This document shows positions 55,093 to 63,892 of a DNA stretch of 64,000 nucleotides, in pieces. The notes under the pieces are model-generated. The model did no database searches. It was not told where the DNA came from and saw only the letters and a program-made list of their open reading frames with translations. Made by a program: the position numbers and the translations under genes. How positions within the stretch are numbered: the first letter of the stretch is position 1; the number at the start of each line of letters is the position of its first letter. This stretch comes from CAWGAJ01 sp963820545 (lineage in GTDB: Bacteria > Planctomycetota > Planctomycetia > Pirellulales > Thermoguttaceae): NCBI GenBank assembly GCA_963820545.1, contig CAWGAJ010000001.1, forward strand, positions 1,860,001 to 1,924,000, in the 5' to 3' direction.

Positions 55093-56604
55093 ATGCGATA
55101 TCTGAGCGGGCACAAGTTGAAGGAACAGGGTTCAGGGTTCGGGGTTCAGGGTTCAGGATTTAGTGGACAGTGGGCAGTGGGCGGTGGGCGGTGCGAAACC
55201 GCAAGTAATTCCCACAATCTTTCATCCAGTTTTTCGCCCTCACCCTATTCCTCTCCCCGATCGACCATGCTACGCATGGTGCCCGGTGGTGCCCGGAGAG
55301 GGGACCGGCGTAATTCATCCTTCATCCTTCATCCTTCATCAATCACAAAGGGGAAGGGGACAGTCCCATTTTCGCCGACCATGCAGGCATGGTGCCCGGA
55401 AAATCGGGACAGTCCCCCGTATCGTCGTGGTTTTACGCTGGTGGAAATGCTGATCGTGGTGGCCATTATTGCGGCGTTGATGGCGGTTGCGCTGCGGGTG
55501 TTGCAGCCGATTGGCCAACGGCGCGTGCGCGAGGCCGCCCGGGAGGTGAACGTGTACCTTTCTTCCGCGCGGAATCGGGCCATGGAACTGGGGCGCCCCT
55601 GCGGCGTGATTTTCAAACGGGCAAATGGCACTAATTTTCCCGCCGCATCGATGGTGCTCGAACAATATGTAGTGCCGCCGCTTTATGCCGGCGATACCAC
55701 CAGCGCCGTGGTGCGAGTGCAAGTTCAGTCGGTTTCCAGTTCTGGAATAATCACACTTAGAATGCGAATCCGTCCCAACGATTTTTCCAATGGCCTGATT
55801 TACCCTGGCGATCAAATCCAACTGAACAACCAAGGTCCTTATTACACTATACTACCGCCTCCTACCTCACCTTTCCCCCCAAATAATCCTCCTGATTTTC
55901 CCCCAGATCCCAATAACAATGGATATTTTAAATATTCAAACCTGAATCCCGCAGAAACCGACAGCGATAATGATGGTTTTATCGATAATTATTGCATCTA
56001 TATCCAGTCGCAGCCCATACAAAGCGTGCCTTGGCCCGCGCAGGCCTCGGGACAATGGTCCGAGCCGGTTTCGTTCCAGATCCTGCGTTCATTTGATAAA
56101 ACGCCGGTTTCTTCGTTGCAATTGCCCGCCGGAGCGGTGGTGGATTTGGATTTTTCGGGTCCGGACGTTTATTGGTTTCCTCATCCGACTACTCCTCCTA
56201 ATTATTATCCCAATTATGATGTGGGCATTGTTTTTTCCAGCAACGGCGGCGTGGAAGGCATGCATTGCTACAGATATAACTCTAACACTAACCTGTACGA
56301 ATATGGTGCTTGGCGCACGGCATGGCCGATTTTTCTTTCAATTGGCAGCAGTTCGCGGGTGCGCGACTTTTTCAATCAACCGCTGCCCGCCGCTCCCAAT
56401 CTCGATGAATTGCCCAATTGGGCCGACCTGGGGAGCATGTGGATCACGATCAATCACCTGACCGGGCTGGTGGCCACCAGCGAGAATTGCGCCGTTAATT
56501 TGAACGATCCCAATTTGAAATGGAACGATATAACTACCTGGTGGCCTTTCGTCAACCAATCACGAACGTATGCCTGGCAGTCGCAAAGCATGGGGGGAAG
56601 ATAA
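55093..56604 (+). CDS. Pseudopilin (GspH-like) with repeat-encoded leader
   Basis: The motif RRGFTLVEMLIVVAIIAALM starts at 55423, with Gly 55429, Phe and Glu+5, followed by a GspH-like sequence (ARNRAMELGRPCGVIF, in which the first strand after the helix is typical) and a Pro/Tyr/Asn-rich body. ATG 55093 comes 2 bp after the previous stop, so translation is coupled; 112 codons then separate it from the Gly, built of GGGTTCA, GTGGACA, R4, TTCATCC and R5 repeats. ATG 55381, provided by a palindrome in R5, would give a 16-residue leader (MQAWCPENRDSPPYRR) and is a real alternative. Confidence 0.82.
   Translation: MRYLSGHKLKEQGSGFGVQGSGFSGQWAVGGGRCETASNSHNLSSSFSPSPYSSPRSTMLRMVPGGARRGDRRNSSFILHPSSITKGKGTVPFSPTMQAWCPENRDSPPYRRGFTLVEMLIVVAIIAALMAVALRVLQPIGQRRVREAAREVNVYLSSARNRAMELGRPCGVIFKRANGTNFPAASMVLEQYVVPPLYAGDTTSAVVRVQVQSVSSSGIITLRMRIRPNDFSNGLIYPGDQIQLNNQGPYYTILPPPTSPFPPNNPPDFPPDPNNNGYFKYSNLNPAETDSDNDGFIDNYCIYIQSQPIQSVPWPAQASGQWSEPVSFQILRSFDKTPVSSLQLPAGAVVDLDFSGPDVYWFPHPTTPPNYYPNYDVGIVFSSNGGVEGMHCYRYNSNTNLYEYGAWRTAWPIFLSIGSSSRVRDFFNQPLPAAPNLDELPNWADLGSMWITINHLTGLVATSENCAVNLNDPNLKWNDITTWWPFVNQSRTYAWQSQSMGGR
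55128..55341. repeat. Heptamers and R4 palindrome in the second pseudopilin leader
   Basis: GGGTTCA/GGATTTA (55128-55163), GTGGACA/GTGGGCA/GTGGGCG (55163-55193), R4 (55251-55304) and TTCATCC (55314-55341). Confidence 0.85.
55356..55418. repeat. Palindrome R5 with nested R4-type core
   Basis: The R5 arms (GGGGACAGTCCCATTTTC / GAAAATCGGGACAGTCCCC) here enclose GCCGACCATGCAGGCATGGT and GCCC, an R4-type palindrome. One repeat family is thus nested inside another. Confidence 0.8.
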
Positions 56605-56605
56605 G

Positions 56606-57856
56606 ATGATAGGGTTCAGGGTTCAGGGTTCAGGGTTCAGGATTCGGGGTTCAGGGGTCAGGGTTCAGGAAACGTCAGAGGTCAGAGGTCAGAGGTCAGC
56701 GGTCGGAATCCATTCTTCCTCCTTCATCCTTTATCCTTCATCCTTCATCCTTCATCCTTCCCGTCGCGGTCTTAGCTTGCTGGAAGTATTGTTTGCGATT
56801 GGCATCCTGGCGATCGGACTGTTGGGCGTGGCGGCCATCATACCTTTGGGCCAGATCGCGCTTTGGGAAACCGACAAGGCCGACCGCTCCGGCGCCTGCG
56901 GGCGGGCCGCCCTGCGCGATATTCAAGTCCGGCGCATGCTCGACTTCCGCTACTGGTACTGGATGCAGGATCCCATATTTCCGAGCAATTATTATTGGGG
57001 GTTCATTCCTCCTGCTACTAATATTCCCGATGTTTTTTCTATTGTCAGCTCATGCTACGACTCCCTGCCGTTTGCGATCGATCCGCTAGGCCGAGCAAGA
57101 GGATTGCCGGAAAGGTTTGGCTGGACGACGACTACGATAAACTTTCTGCCCCGCCGCACGCTGCGAGCCATTCCTTTAATGCCGAATCAGTCTATTCATC
57201 CTCCCGCTATATCACCGGCTTTAGCGGAACAACTATTTTTCTCGTTCGACGATCTGCCCTTTAGTGAGACGAAGAATTCCAGCGAACGACCGAGGCTGAT
57301 CACCGTAATTGATCCGATTACCCACATCCCGCGCATGGTAAGCGAAGGCACCTATTCCTGGTTTTTCACGGTCCTGCCCGCAACCACGGAGATGTCGCTG
57401 CCGGTGGCCCAAAGGCGCTTGTTTAAGGTGTCGGTCGTGGTCTGTTACAAGCGGAATTTCGATCTTGCATCGTTGGGCACTTCTCAGGGCGAACATACGG
57501 CTATTATTACTGCGAATACGCCAACAACAATCAATGGTTTTCCCGGCATGGGCCTCGGCGGGGGCACGGTCAAATTAGACGCCGGCAGTAGCGTCAATGT
57601 GAAAGAAAACCAATGGGTGATGCTGTATCATCTCCATATAGATCCCGTCACTGGAATTACACTGCCGGGCTATCCTGAATTAAATCGATGCCACTGGTAC
57701 CGCGTGGTCGGGGTGGGCGGAAATACAAACACCCTGAGCCTCGTCGGCCCCGACTGGGATCCGACTCTGTCTGCCACGTTGGTCGTGGTGCCCGGCGCGA
57801 TCGGTGTTTATACAACAACCATGGAACTGGATTGGGATCCGCTGTGGACGAAGTAA
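56606..57856 (+). CDS. Pseudopilin (GspI/PilV-like) with repeat-encoded leader
   Basis: The motif SRRGLSLLEVLFAIGILAIGL begins at 56762 with Gly 56768 and Glu+5, followed by LLGVAAIIPLGQIALWETDK as the assembly helix; SLLEVL is typical of GspI/PilV. ATG 56606 is 1 bp after the upstream stop and has GGGGGGAAG at ideal spacing. The 54-codon leader (GFRVQGS, SSFILHP periodic heptapeptides) is encoded by GGGTTCA, GAGGTCA and TTCATCC arrays. The body is Pro/Asn-rich with many beta-type strands and has no recognised catalytic motif. Confidence 0.82.
   Translation: MIGFRVQGSGFRIRGSGVRVQETSEVRGQRSAVGIHSSSFILYPSSFILHPSRRGLSLLEVLFAIGILAIGLLGVAAIIPLGQIALWETDKADRSGACGRAALRDIQVRRMLDFRYWYWMQDPIFPSNYYWGFIPPATNIPDVFSIVSSCYDSLPFAIDPLGRARGLPERFGWTTTTINFLPRRTLRAIPLMPNQSIHPPAISPALAEQLFFSFDDLPFSETKNSSERPRLITVIDPITHIPRMVSEGTYSWFFTVLPATTEMSLPVAQRRLFKVSVVVCYKRNFDLASLGTSQGEHTAIITANTPTTINGFPGMGLGGGTVKLDAGSSVNVKENQWVMLYHLHIDPVTGITLPGYPELNRCHWYRVVGVGGNTNTLSLVGPDWDPTLSATLVVVPGAIGVYTTTMELDWDPLWTK
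56608..56760. repeat. Heptamer arrays in the third pseudopilin leader
   Basis: GGGTTCA (56611-56672, some units GGATTCG/GGGGTCA), GAGGTCA (56678-56703) and TTCATCC/TTTATCC (56715-56758). Confidence 0.85.
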
Positions 57857-57861
57857 GTTAA

Positions 57862-58187
57862 GAGGTCAGGGGTCGGAGGTCAGAGGTCAGGGAACAAACA
57901 AAACAGGGCGGATGGATAATTCATGTTAAGGACGATTGCGATGAGAAACAGTGGAAAGTGGACAGTGGACAGTGGACAGTGAACGGGGTTCAGGGTTCAG
58001 GGTTCAGGGTTCAGGGTTCAGGAGCGGGGAATGCAAATTGCATACGGCATACAGCACCGCCCTCAGCCCTTACCCCTTTCCCCGATCGACCATGCCGACC
58101 ACGGCTGCGCCGCGGTGCCCGATGGTGCCCGGTGGTGCCCGGAGAGGGGACCAGCGTAATTCATCCTTCACCCTTCATCCTTCATCC
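57862..58187. repeat. Heptamer arrays and R4 palindrome before the GspK-like gene body
   Basis: GAGGTCA (57862-57892), GTGGACA (57954-57980), GGGTTCA (57987-58021), a long R4 (58074-58150) and TTCATCC (58160-58187). Confidence 0.85.
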
Positions 58188-58358
58188 TTGCGCCGCCGGC
58201 CCTCGCGTCGCGGCGTGCTGTTGTTGGTGGTCTTGGCGCTGTTGGCGATGTTCGCCCTGATGGCCGTGGCCTTTGTGATCATTTCCGGTCACGCCCAGCG
58301 GAGCGCAAGATCATGCAGCGCGTGGATCAGACCCTGGAGGCGTCGCAAAAACTCTTAA
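57941..58358 (+). CDS. GspK/PilX-like pseudopilin, N-terminal piece (start currently out of frame)
   Basis: ATG 57941 has an AAGGA box 8 bp upstream, the best start signal here, but it reads into TGA at 57980-57982 inside the GTGGACA array. The pilin motif SRRGVLLLVVLALLAMFALM (Gly at 58212) lies in the frame that opens at 57951. Removing exactly one 7-bp unit would bring ATG 57941 into that frame with no stop in between. TTG 58188 could give a 9-codon leader. The missing Glu+5 (VLLLV) is normal for GspK-type proteins. A one-base frame break near 58303-58313 leads into the next piece. Confidence 0.7.
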
Positions 58359-60952
58359 ACGAGGCCATGATGCAAGTTGCGCGGGGTACGATTAATCCCG
58401 TCTCGGTCATGGGCCCGCACAGTTTGTTGGAGGATATGTATGGGAATAATTCCCGGGTAGGAATTATTACTAATTCTTCCGTTGGTTATCCTTTTAGTCC
58501 TCCTCTCGCTGCGAGTGTCATCATAAATCCCGCCGTTACTCCAATCACCGGGGGACCGGTTGATGGACAATTGATTCAATTCATGGTCCCAATGCCGACG
58601 CTTCCGCCCAGCACCTTTACCTCGCCGGCCACGTTGCTTTCTGGTACGCCAGGCAATTTCTCGTCATATATTGGTTTGGCGATCACATTTCTTAACGGTC
58701 CGCGGACCATGGGGCAGACCACGCGCATAGTTTCATACATTCCGGCGGTCTATTCCGCCGGCGGCGGCACTCTCGATCAGCCCGACTATTTTCAAATCGT
58801 TGCCACGGATGAGATTACTGTCACCAACATCCGTTTGGACATCAATGATTTGTCGTTAAGAAATGAAGGGCTTTATTATTTGATTAACGGCGCACCGTTT
58901 AGCGGCACGGGTTTTGGATTTGATCCTAATTATCCCAACGGCCTTAATAAGTCCAATACTTACGGTCCCATTGCCCTGCAACCGAACGATTCCGAGAACC
59001 GTGTTCTCAGCATGCCTGGCGGGGCCAATGAAGATTACGACGCCGCCGATTACCAAAACATGGTGCTGGGCGCACAAATTCCCACACAAATACCAACAAT
59101 TCCCCCAAAGGATTGGACGGCAACATTACCATCTATGCATCGACCTGCGCTTGTTAATTATTGGGTACATCAAGGTTTTTCTGCATGGTGGCAATTGCCC
59201 GTTGATTTACAGGCACGTATCATGCTTCGTCCTTTGGGCGGACAAGGCAGTCCTAACCCTGATTTCACCGGGGGCAATCCGAATTACAATCCGCCTACAA
59301 CCGATCCGTCGGGAAATCCCAATCCTGACCATAATCCACGTCTGCCGGTTCAAATTCCAGGATATGATCCCACTTGGAACGGTGAGTTTATAGATAATTA
59401 CAATGCACAAGGTAATCCCAATCCCGACAAACTTTGTGACAAAAGCTGGGACGTGGACAACGACGGGGACGGGGTGGCGGACAGTATCTGGGTCGATTTG
59501 GGCATGCCGGCGCGGGCCACGAGCGACGGGCGCATGTACAAGCCGCTGTTTGCCATTCTTTGCGTGGATATGGACGGGCGCTTGAACCTCAACGCCCACG
59601 GCTCGCGGGCACAAGGCTTCGCTAATTATTACAATCCGGTCAACGTTGTCGATCAGAATAATAATCCAATTCTGGCAAGCGGCGTGTCTGCGGCAATTTT
59701 GAATCGAGGTGTTGGTTTTGGGCCCGCTGAGGTCAATTTCTGGCCTCTTTTGAGCTATCAGCCCCCACCTCTATTACCCCTTCAACCAACACAAGTAAAT
59801 CTCGACAATTATTATAGGCCGCTGTTGTCCGGTAATGGAACACTGCCGGGACGTTATGGCGCGATCAATCCATCCAGTCCACAGCACATGTTGAGTTGGA
59901 ATAAATTGTTTCAATATCGCACGAATTATTGGGATTTTTCGCCGAGCAATCCCTCAAGCGGTGATTTTCCCCCCAATTCTACTTACTATCCCAGTGCATA
60001 CGGGTCGCCGCCCGATATGAACGGCAGCGGTTCCATGGGATTGGATCTGGCTGGCAGACCGCTATACATTGGCTTAGACTACTTATCCGGAAATCTGAAT
60101 GTGAGAGGGATGGGCGCGGATCAGAGTAATCTGAATATTGTCACAAATCCCTATGAACTGGATCTTGCGCCAGATAGCATTCGCGGTCCGTTATCGTCCG
60201 GGGACAATCCATTTTCGCTGAACGAATTGGAACGCATCCTGCGGCCGTATGATCACGACGCAGCCAACCTGCCCAACCGTCTGGCCGCACTTACATTTGA
60301 TCCATCGCAAAATAAATCTCTGCTAATTGATCGGCGACATGCAGTGACCACCGAAAGTTGGGATGTGCCCTGCCCTCCTCGTCCGAGTGCCACGCGGTCG
60401 CTGGCCGATGAGATGATCGCCAATGGCGTTCCAGTGGATCAGCTCCCCCAGCTTCTTCCCCTCGAATTGCTCATGGGGCTGAAAATGAATCTCAACCGAC
60501 CTTTGGGCAATGGTTTGGACCAAGATGATCCATCTAGTTCTACCCATGTAGGAGTAGTTGATTATTGGGATATCAACAATTTACCGACTAAGGCCGCTGA
60601 ATTTTTCGTTAATGCAAGCGATCGACTATATTTTCCGATTGATCCCAAAAGTCAGATCCCCACTCCACCGCCCGATCCGAGGCAGATATTTGCCCGCTAC
60701 CTTTATATTTTGGCCACACAACTGGTCGATAGAACATATCTTAGAAATCAGCTCGGCGGCGATGAGAATGCGGCGCGATTTTTGGCCCAGTGGGCGGTAA
60801 ATGCGGTCGATTTTTGCGACCGCGATTCGATCATGACGCGCTTCGATTATGATACAAGATTTATTACGCGAAATCCTTTTCCCACGGACTGGAATCCAAA
60901 TTGGGACGGGCAACAACATATCGTTTGGGGCTGCGATGCCCGGAACTTTTAA
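58313..60952 (+). CDS. Giant GspK-like protein, middle piece
   Basis: This is the 879-residue middle of a GspK/PilX-like minor pseudopilin of about 1670 residues. It begins MQRVDQTLEASQKLLNEAMM, the helical continuation of the membrane helix. A long extracytoplasmic body then alternates Pro/Asn-rich linkers with conserved blocks: DVDNDGDGVADSIWVDLGMP, SDGRMYKPLFAILCVDMDGR, LNLNAHGSRAQGF, FSLNELERILRPYDHDAANL and LAQWAVNAVDFCDRDSIMTR. DVDNDGDGVADS resembles a Ca-binding Asp-rich loop. Such giant GspK-type proteins are familiar in planctomycetes. The frame breaks again near 60936-60942. Confidence 0.82.
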   Translation: MQRVDQTLEASQKLLNEAMMQVARGTINPVSVMGPHSLLEDMYGNNSRVGIITNSSVGYPFSPPLAASVIINPAVTPITGGPVDGQLIQFMVPMPTLPPSTFTSPATLLSGTPGNFSSYIGLAITFLNGPRTMGQTTRIVSYIPAVYSAGGGTLDQPDYFQIVATDEITVTNIRLDINDLSLRNEGLYYLINGAPFSGTGFGFDPNYPNGLNKSNTYGPIALQPNDSENRVLSMPGGANEDYDAADYQNMVLGAQIPTQIPTIPPKDWTATLPSMHRPALVNYWVHQGFSAWWQLPVDLQARIMLRPLGGQGSPNPDFTGGNPNYNPPTTDPSGNPNPDHNPRLPVQIPGYDPTWNGEFIDNYNAQGNPNPDKLCDKSWDVDNDGDGVADSIWVDLGMPARATSDGRMYKPLFAILCVDMDGRLNLNAHGSRAQGFANYYNPVNVVDQNNNPILASGVSAAILNRGVGFGPAEVNFWPLLSYQPPPLLPLQPTQVNLDNYYRPLLSGNGTLPGRYGAINPSSPQHMLSWNKLFQYRTNYWDFSPSNPSSGDFPPNSTYYPSAYGSPPDMNGSGSMGLDLAGRPLYIGLDYLSGNLNVRGMGADQSNLNIVTNPYELDLAPDSIRGPLSSGDNPFSLNELERILRPYDHDAANLPNRLAALTFDPSQNKSLLIDRRHAVTTESWDVPCPPRPSATRSLADEMIANGVPVDQLPQLLPLELLMGLKMNLNRPLGNGLDQDDPSSSTHVGVVDYWDINNLPTKAAEFFVNASDRLYFPIDPKSQIPTPPPDPRQIFARYLYILATQLVDRTYLRNQLGGDENAARFLAQWAVNAVDFCDRDSIMTRFDYDTRFITRNPFPTDWNPNWDGQQHIVWGCDARNF

Positions 60953-63210
60953 TTACGGAGACCCTGGCCTTTCACGACCGTCGCACGGAAGATACAGATA
61001 TCGACGGCGGGAAGGTACATCCCGACAATCCCGGCGATCCTACGGACAAAAATACTGATTACGATCAGATGGTCCCGCCTCAAGGATCATTATTTATCGA
61101 ACTATACAATCCCTGGGGGCCTTATGAATCGCCGACGGGTGAATTTGGCGCTTTCGATAGAAACCAGACACCGCCTAGCTGGGTTTTAAGCGGCGGAGTG
61201 AGACTTAACCAGACAACTCCGCCGACAGCCACGAATCCAAGCGGCGATCCAGTGTGGCGTCTGGCAATTACTGATAGCGCCCACGTAAATTATGATCCTG
61301 ATGATCCTGACAGGACCTGGTCCTTTGAGCGAAGCATCTATTTTGTCGATCCAACCGCGGCCAATATCAGCGGCGACGGACAGGCCCATTTTACCACTGC
61401 TAATATCGCGCCGATATTGCCGGGCCGATACGCGGTAATAGGCCCTGCTGATGTCACATACATTGGTAATCGGATAAACGGCGTCCTTGCCGATACCCGC
61501 CGGATTGAATTGCATCCGAATTCTAATCCCCAACAAACAGATCAGGTACAAGTGCTTTGGAACAATGGAAGCGGAACCAATGATTTGCCCACCAGTGATA
61601 TAAAACCGCCCGTGGCCGTGATAATCGACAGAAGCACGGGCGGCGCCAATCGTCGACTGAGCGTTTCCGAACCCGTGGATGGATATGAGATTAATGGAAC
61701 CTTACCGGGACCCGAGCAACCTTGGGATAAGATCAAAAAAAACCCGGATTTTGATTTGATGACTAACGGAACTATGAGTAGTTACAGAGCCGTACATCTA
61801 CAACGGCTGGCCAACCCGCTAATGTCGTGGGACAATACGCCCACGAGTCCGAATTACAACCCTTATTTAACCGTGGACTCGATGCACATTGATCTTACGG
61901 CCTTCAATGGCCGGGCTACCATCAGTGACGGCAACGCGGGTACGGTGATGTTCGCCACACACCAACGCGGAGAAACCAATGATTCGGCGACCGACGGAGC
62001 AAATAATCTCTGGAAACAACGACTCGATCCGAAACCACTCCAGGCGACCAATCAGGAAAATCCGATAACGCATCGTTTTCAATACCCCCTGCAACACACG
62101 CTCGGATATTTGAATACTCCATTCCAGCCCCTGCAAACCAATACTACGGATCCCACGAGCGATCCTTATTCCTATCGCGGCGATCCGCAGCAACCGTTCC
62201 CATGGCTGACGTGGAACAATCGGCCGTTTGCCAGCCCGCTGGAACTGCTGCTGGTTTCAACATGGCGGTCGTCGCAACTGCTTAGTTGGTACAATCGCTC
62301 GCAGAATACAAATAGTTATGCGCAATTCCTCAGTAATTATCCGAATTTGATGAACTTTTTCATGTCAACGACTAATCCTGATACGGGCGCGGCGATGCAA
62401 TTGTACCGTTTGCTGGATTACGTCGATGTGCCGTCGCGGTTTGTGGAAACGGAGATCCAAGGCAATCCGACGTACATGGCCAGTGGCAACCATATTTTCC
62501 ATCCGCCCTTTAACTTTATTCCCACCTATCGCGAACCGGGGCGAATAAATCTGAACACGATTTTCAGCGAGGATGTTTTTAAGGGATTGCTGAACCTGCC
62601 CGACCTGGGCAACGGCGGCATTTGGAACCAGTTTGTGCGCAGTTGCCGCGGATACGATGCCGCTCCACAGGCTGATATATTCGCCATTAACAATGATTTC
62701 CCCACTCAGTTTGTCAATCCCTTCCGTTCGGCCAGCAATGCATTCATGATTCCCTTGGATCCAATGAAAAACGCCATCGGCGATGATATAAACGCAACTT
62801 TGCTGCGAGCAGTGGATCCGGCCAATCCCAACACGCCGCTATTCGCATTTGGTTCGACTTATGACTACAACAACACCCAACGCAATCCATATTTTTACTA
62901 CCAAGAATTACAACGATTAGGCAACCTGGTGACCACGCGGTCGAACGTGTACGCGGTGTGGATCACGGTGGGATATTTTGAGGTGAAACCGAAAAAGAAA
63001 AATGTTTTAGCGGGCGAAACCGTGGATGGAATACCCGATACCGCGCATCCGGATGGATACGAATTGGGTCAGGAACTAGGCAGCGATACGGGCGAGATCG
63101 TGCGGCATCGGGCGTTTTATATGATCGACCGGACCATTCCCGTGGGATTCATCCGCGGGCAGGATTTGAACGTGGAAAAAGCAATCCTGCTGAAAAGGTT
63201 TATTGAATAG
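60940..63210 (+). CDS. Giant GspK-like protein, C-terminal piece
   Basis: The native sequence resumes about 60940 as PELLITETLAFHDRRTEDTD and runs for about 755 residues to the stop at 63208-63210. It contains a lectin/jelly-roll-like stretch (LFIELYNPWGPYESPTGEFG, RLAITDSAHVNYDPDDPDRT), the QHTLGYLN and PFPWLTWNNRPFASPLELLL region, PGRINLNTIFSEDVF and a final YAVWITVGYFEVKP / FYMIDRTIPVGFIRGQDLNV. Blocks such as ASPLELLL and GRINLNT recall the GspK fold. It is probably the pseudopilus-tip or cargo-binding subunit. The junction to the previous piece lacks one base. Confidence 0.82.
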   Translation, partial: PELLITETLAFHDRRTEDTDIDGGKVHPDNPGDPTDKNTDYDQMVPPQGSLFIELYNPWGPYESPTGEFGAFDRNQTPPSWVLSGGVRLNQTTPPTATNPSGDPVWRLAITDSAHVNYDPDDPDRTWSFERSIYFVDPTAANISGDGQAHFTTANIAPILPGRYAVIGPADVTYIGNRINGVLADTRRIELHPNSNPQQTDQVQVLWNNGSGTNDLPTSDIKPPVAVIIDRSTGGANRRLSVSEPVDGYEINGTLPGPEQPWDKIKKNPDFDLMTNGTMSSYRAVHLQRLANPLMSWDNTPTSPNYNPYLTVDSMHIDLTAFNGRATISDGNAGTVMFATHQRGETNDSATDGANNLWKQRLDPKPLQATNQENPITHRFQYPLQHTLGYLNTPFQPLQTNTTDPTSDPYSYRGDPQQPFPWLTWNNRPFASPLELLLVSTWRSSQLLSWYNRSQNTNSYAQFLSNYPNLMNFFMSTTNPDTGAAMQLYRLLDYVDVPSRFVETEIQGNPTYMASGNHIFHPPFNFIPTYREPGRINLNTIFSEDVFKGLLNLPDLGNGGIWNQFVRSCRGYDAAPQADIFAINNDFPTQFVNPFRSASNAFMIPLDPMKNAIGDDINATLLRAVDPANPNTPLFAFGSTYDYNNTQRNPYFYYQELQRLGNLVTTRSNVYAVWITVGYFEVKPKKKNVLAGETVDGIPDTAHPDGYELGQELGSDTGEIVRHRAFYMIDRTIPVGFIRGQDLNVEKAILLKRFIE

Positions 63211-63576
63211 AGGTCGGGGGACCGGGCAGGGATGAACGCAGAAGTCAGAACGCAGAACGCAGAAGTAAAAACTGAAAACCAAGTGCGAAGTACTTTTCCC
63301 TATACCCTAGCCCCTCTTCTCTCTCACCTAATTCATGGCTCGCAACATTAAAAAAACTGCTCGCCTGCCGGCGACAAAGTTTCCGAAACTGCAAAAACGC
63401 ATGCGCACGGCGCGCATTCCGGCAACAAAAAACCGAATATTTGATAAAGCACACTCCCGGCACAAATGCCGGGGCTAAACTTTTTGTTCCCGGCGGCTGT
63501 TAGCCGTCGGCTATTAAAAAACTATCCACTATCCATTATCCACTCTTTACTATCCACTCTCCACTCTTCACTAATT
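63211..63576. other. Repeat-filled spacer before the UbiD gene
   Basis: 366 bp hold AGAAGTC-type heptamers (63238-63272), R1 (63456-63480), R2 (63490-63514) and TCCACTA/TCCACTC heptamers (about 63523-63571) that reach the start codon. I see no gene here. Confidence 0.7.
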
Positions 63577-63892
63577 ATGGGTTATCGAACGCTTCGCCAG
63601 TGCGTTGACGATCTCGCGGCCAGGGGCCAACTGGTGAGGATCGAGGAGGAGATCGATCCCAACTTGGAAGCGGCGGAAATTCAGCGCCGCGTGTTTCGCG
63701 CGGGCGGGCCGGCGATGTATTTTGCCCAGGTAAAAGGCTGCCAATTCCCCATGGTGAGCAATCTATTCGGCAACATGGAGCGGGTGCGATATTTGTTCCG
63801 CGACGCGCTGGAGGGGCTTAAACGGCTGGTTTGGCTGCAAGTCGATCCCGCCGATATGTTTCGCCGTCCGCGAGTGTATCTGCGCGCCCCTG
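63577..63892 (+). CDS. UbiD-family decarboxylase, N-terminal piece
   Basis: UbiD enzymes use prenylated FMN to decarboxylate aromatic or alpha,beta-unsaturated acids (ubiquinone or menaquinone pathways among others). The N-terminus MGYRTLRQCVDDLAARGQLV-RIEEEIDPNLEAAEIQRRVF and AMYFAQVKGCQFPMVSNLFG match the family. ATG 63577 is chosen because the domain starts there; the frame is open upstream only through repeats. Heptamers of the TCCACTC type stand where a ribosome-binding site is expected. One base is missing in the CCCC run near 63885; the product continues in another frame. Confidence 0.85.

Noticed and set aside
53731..58187. CRISPR-like or telomere-like arrays
   Set aside because: Units are only 7 bp, contiguous, of several sequences and without spacers. 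The GGGTTCA unit looks telomere-like, but it is intergenic or in leaders and mixed with other families.
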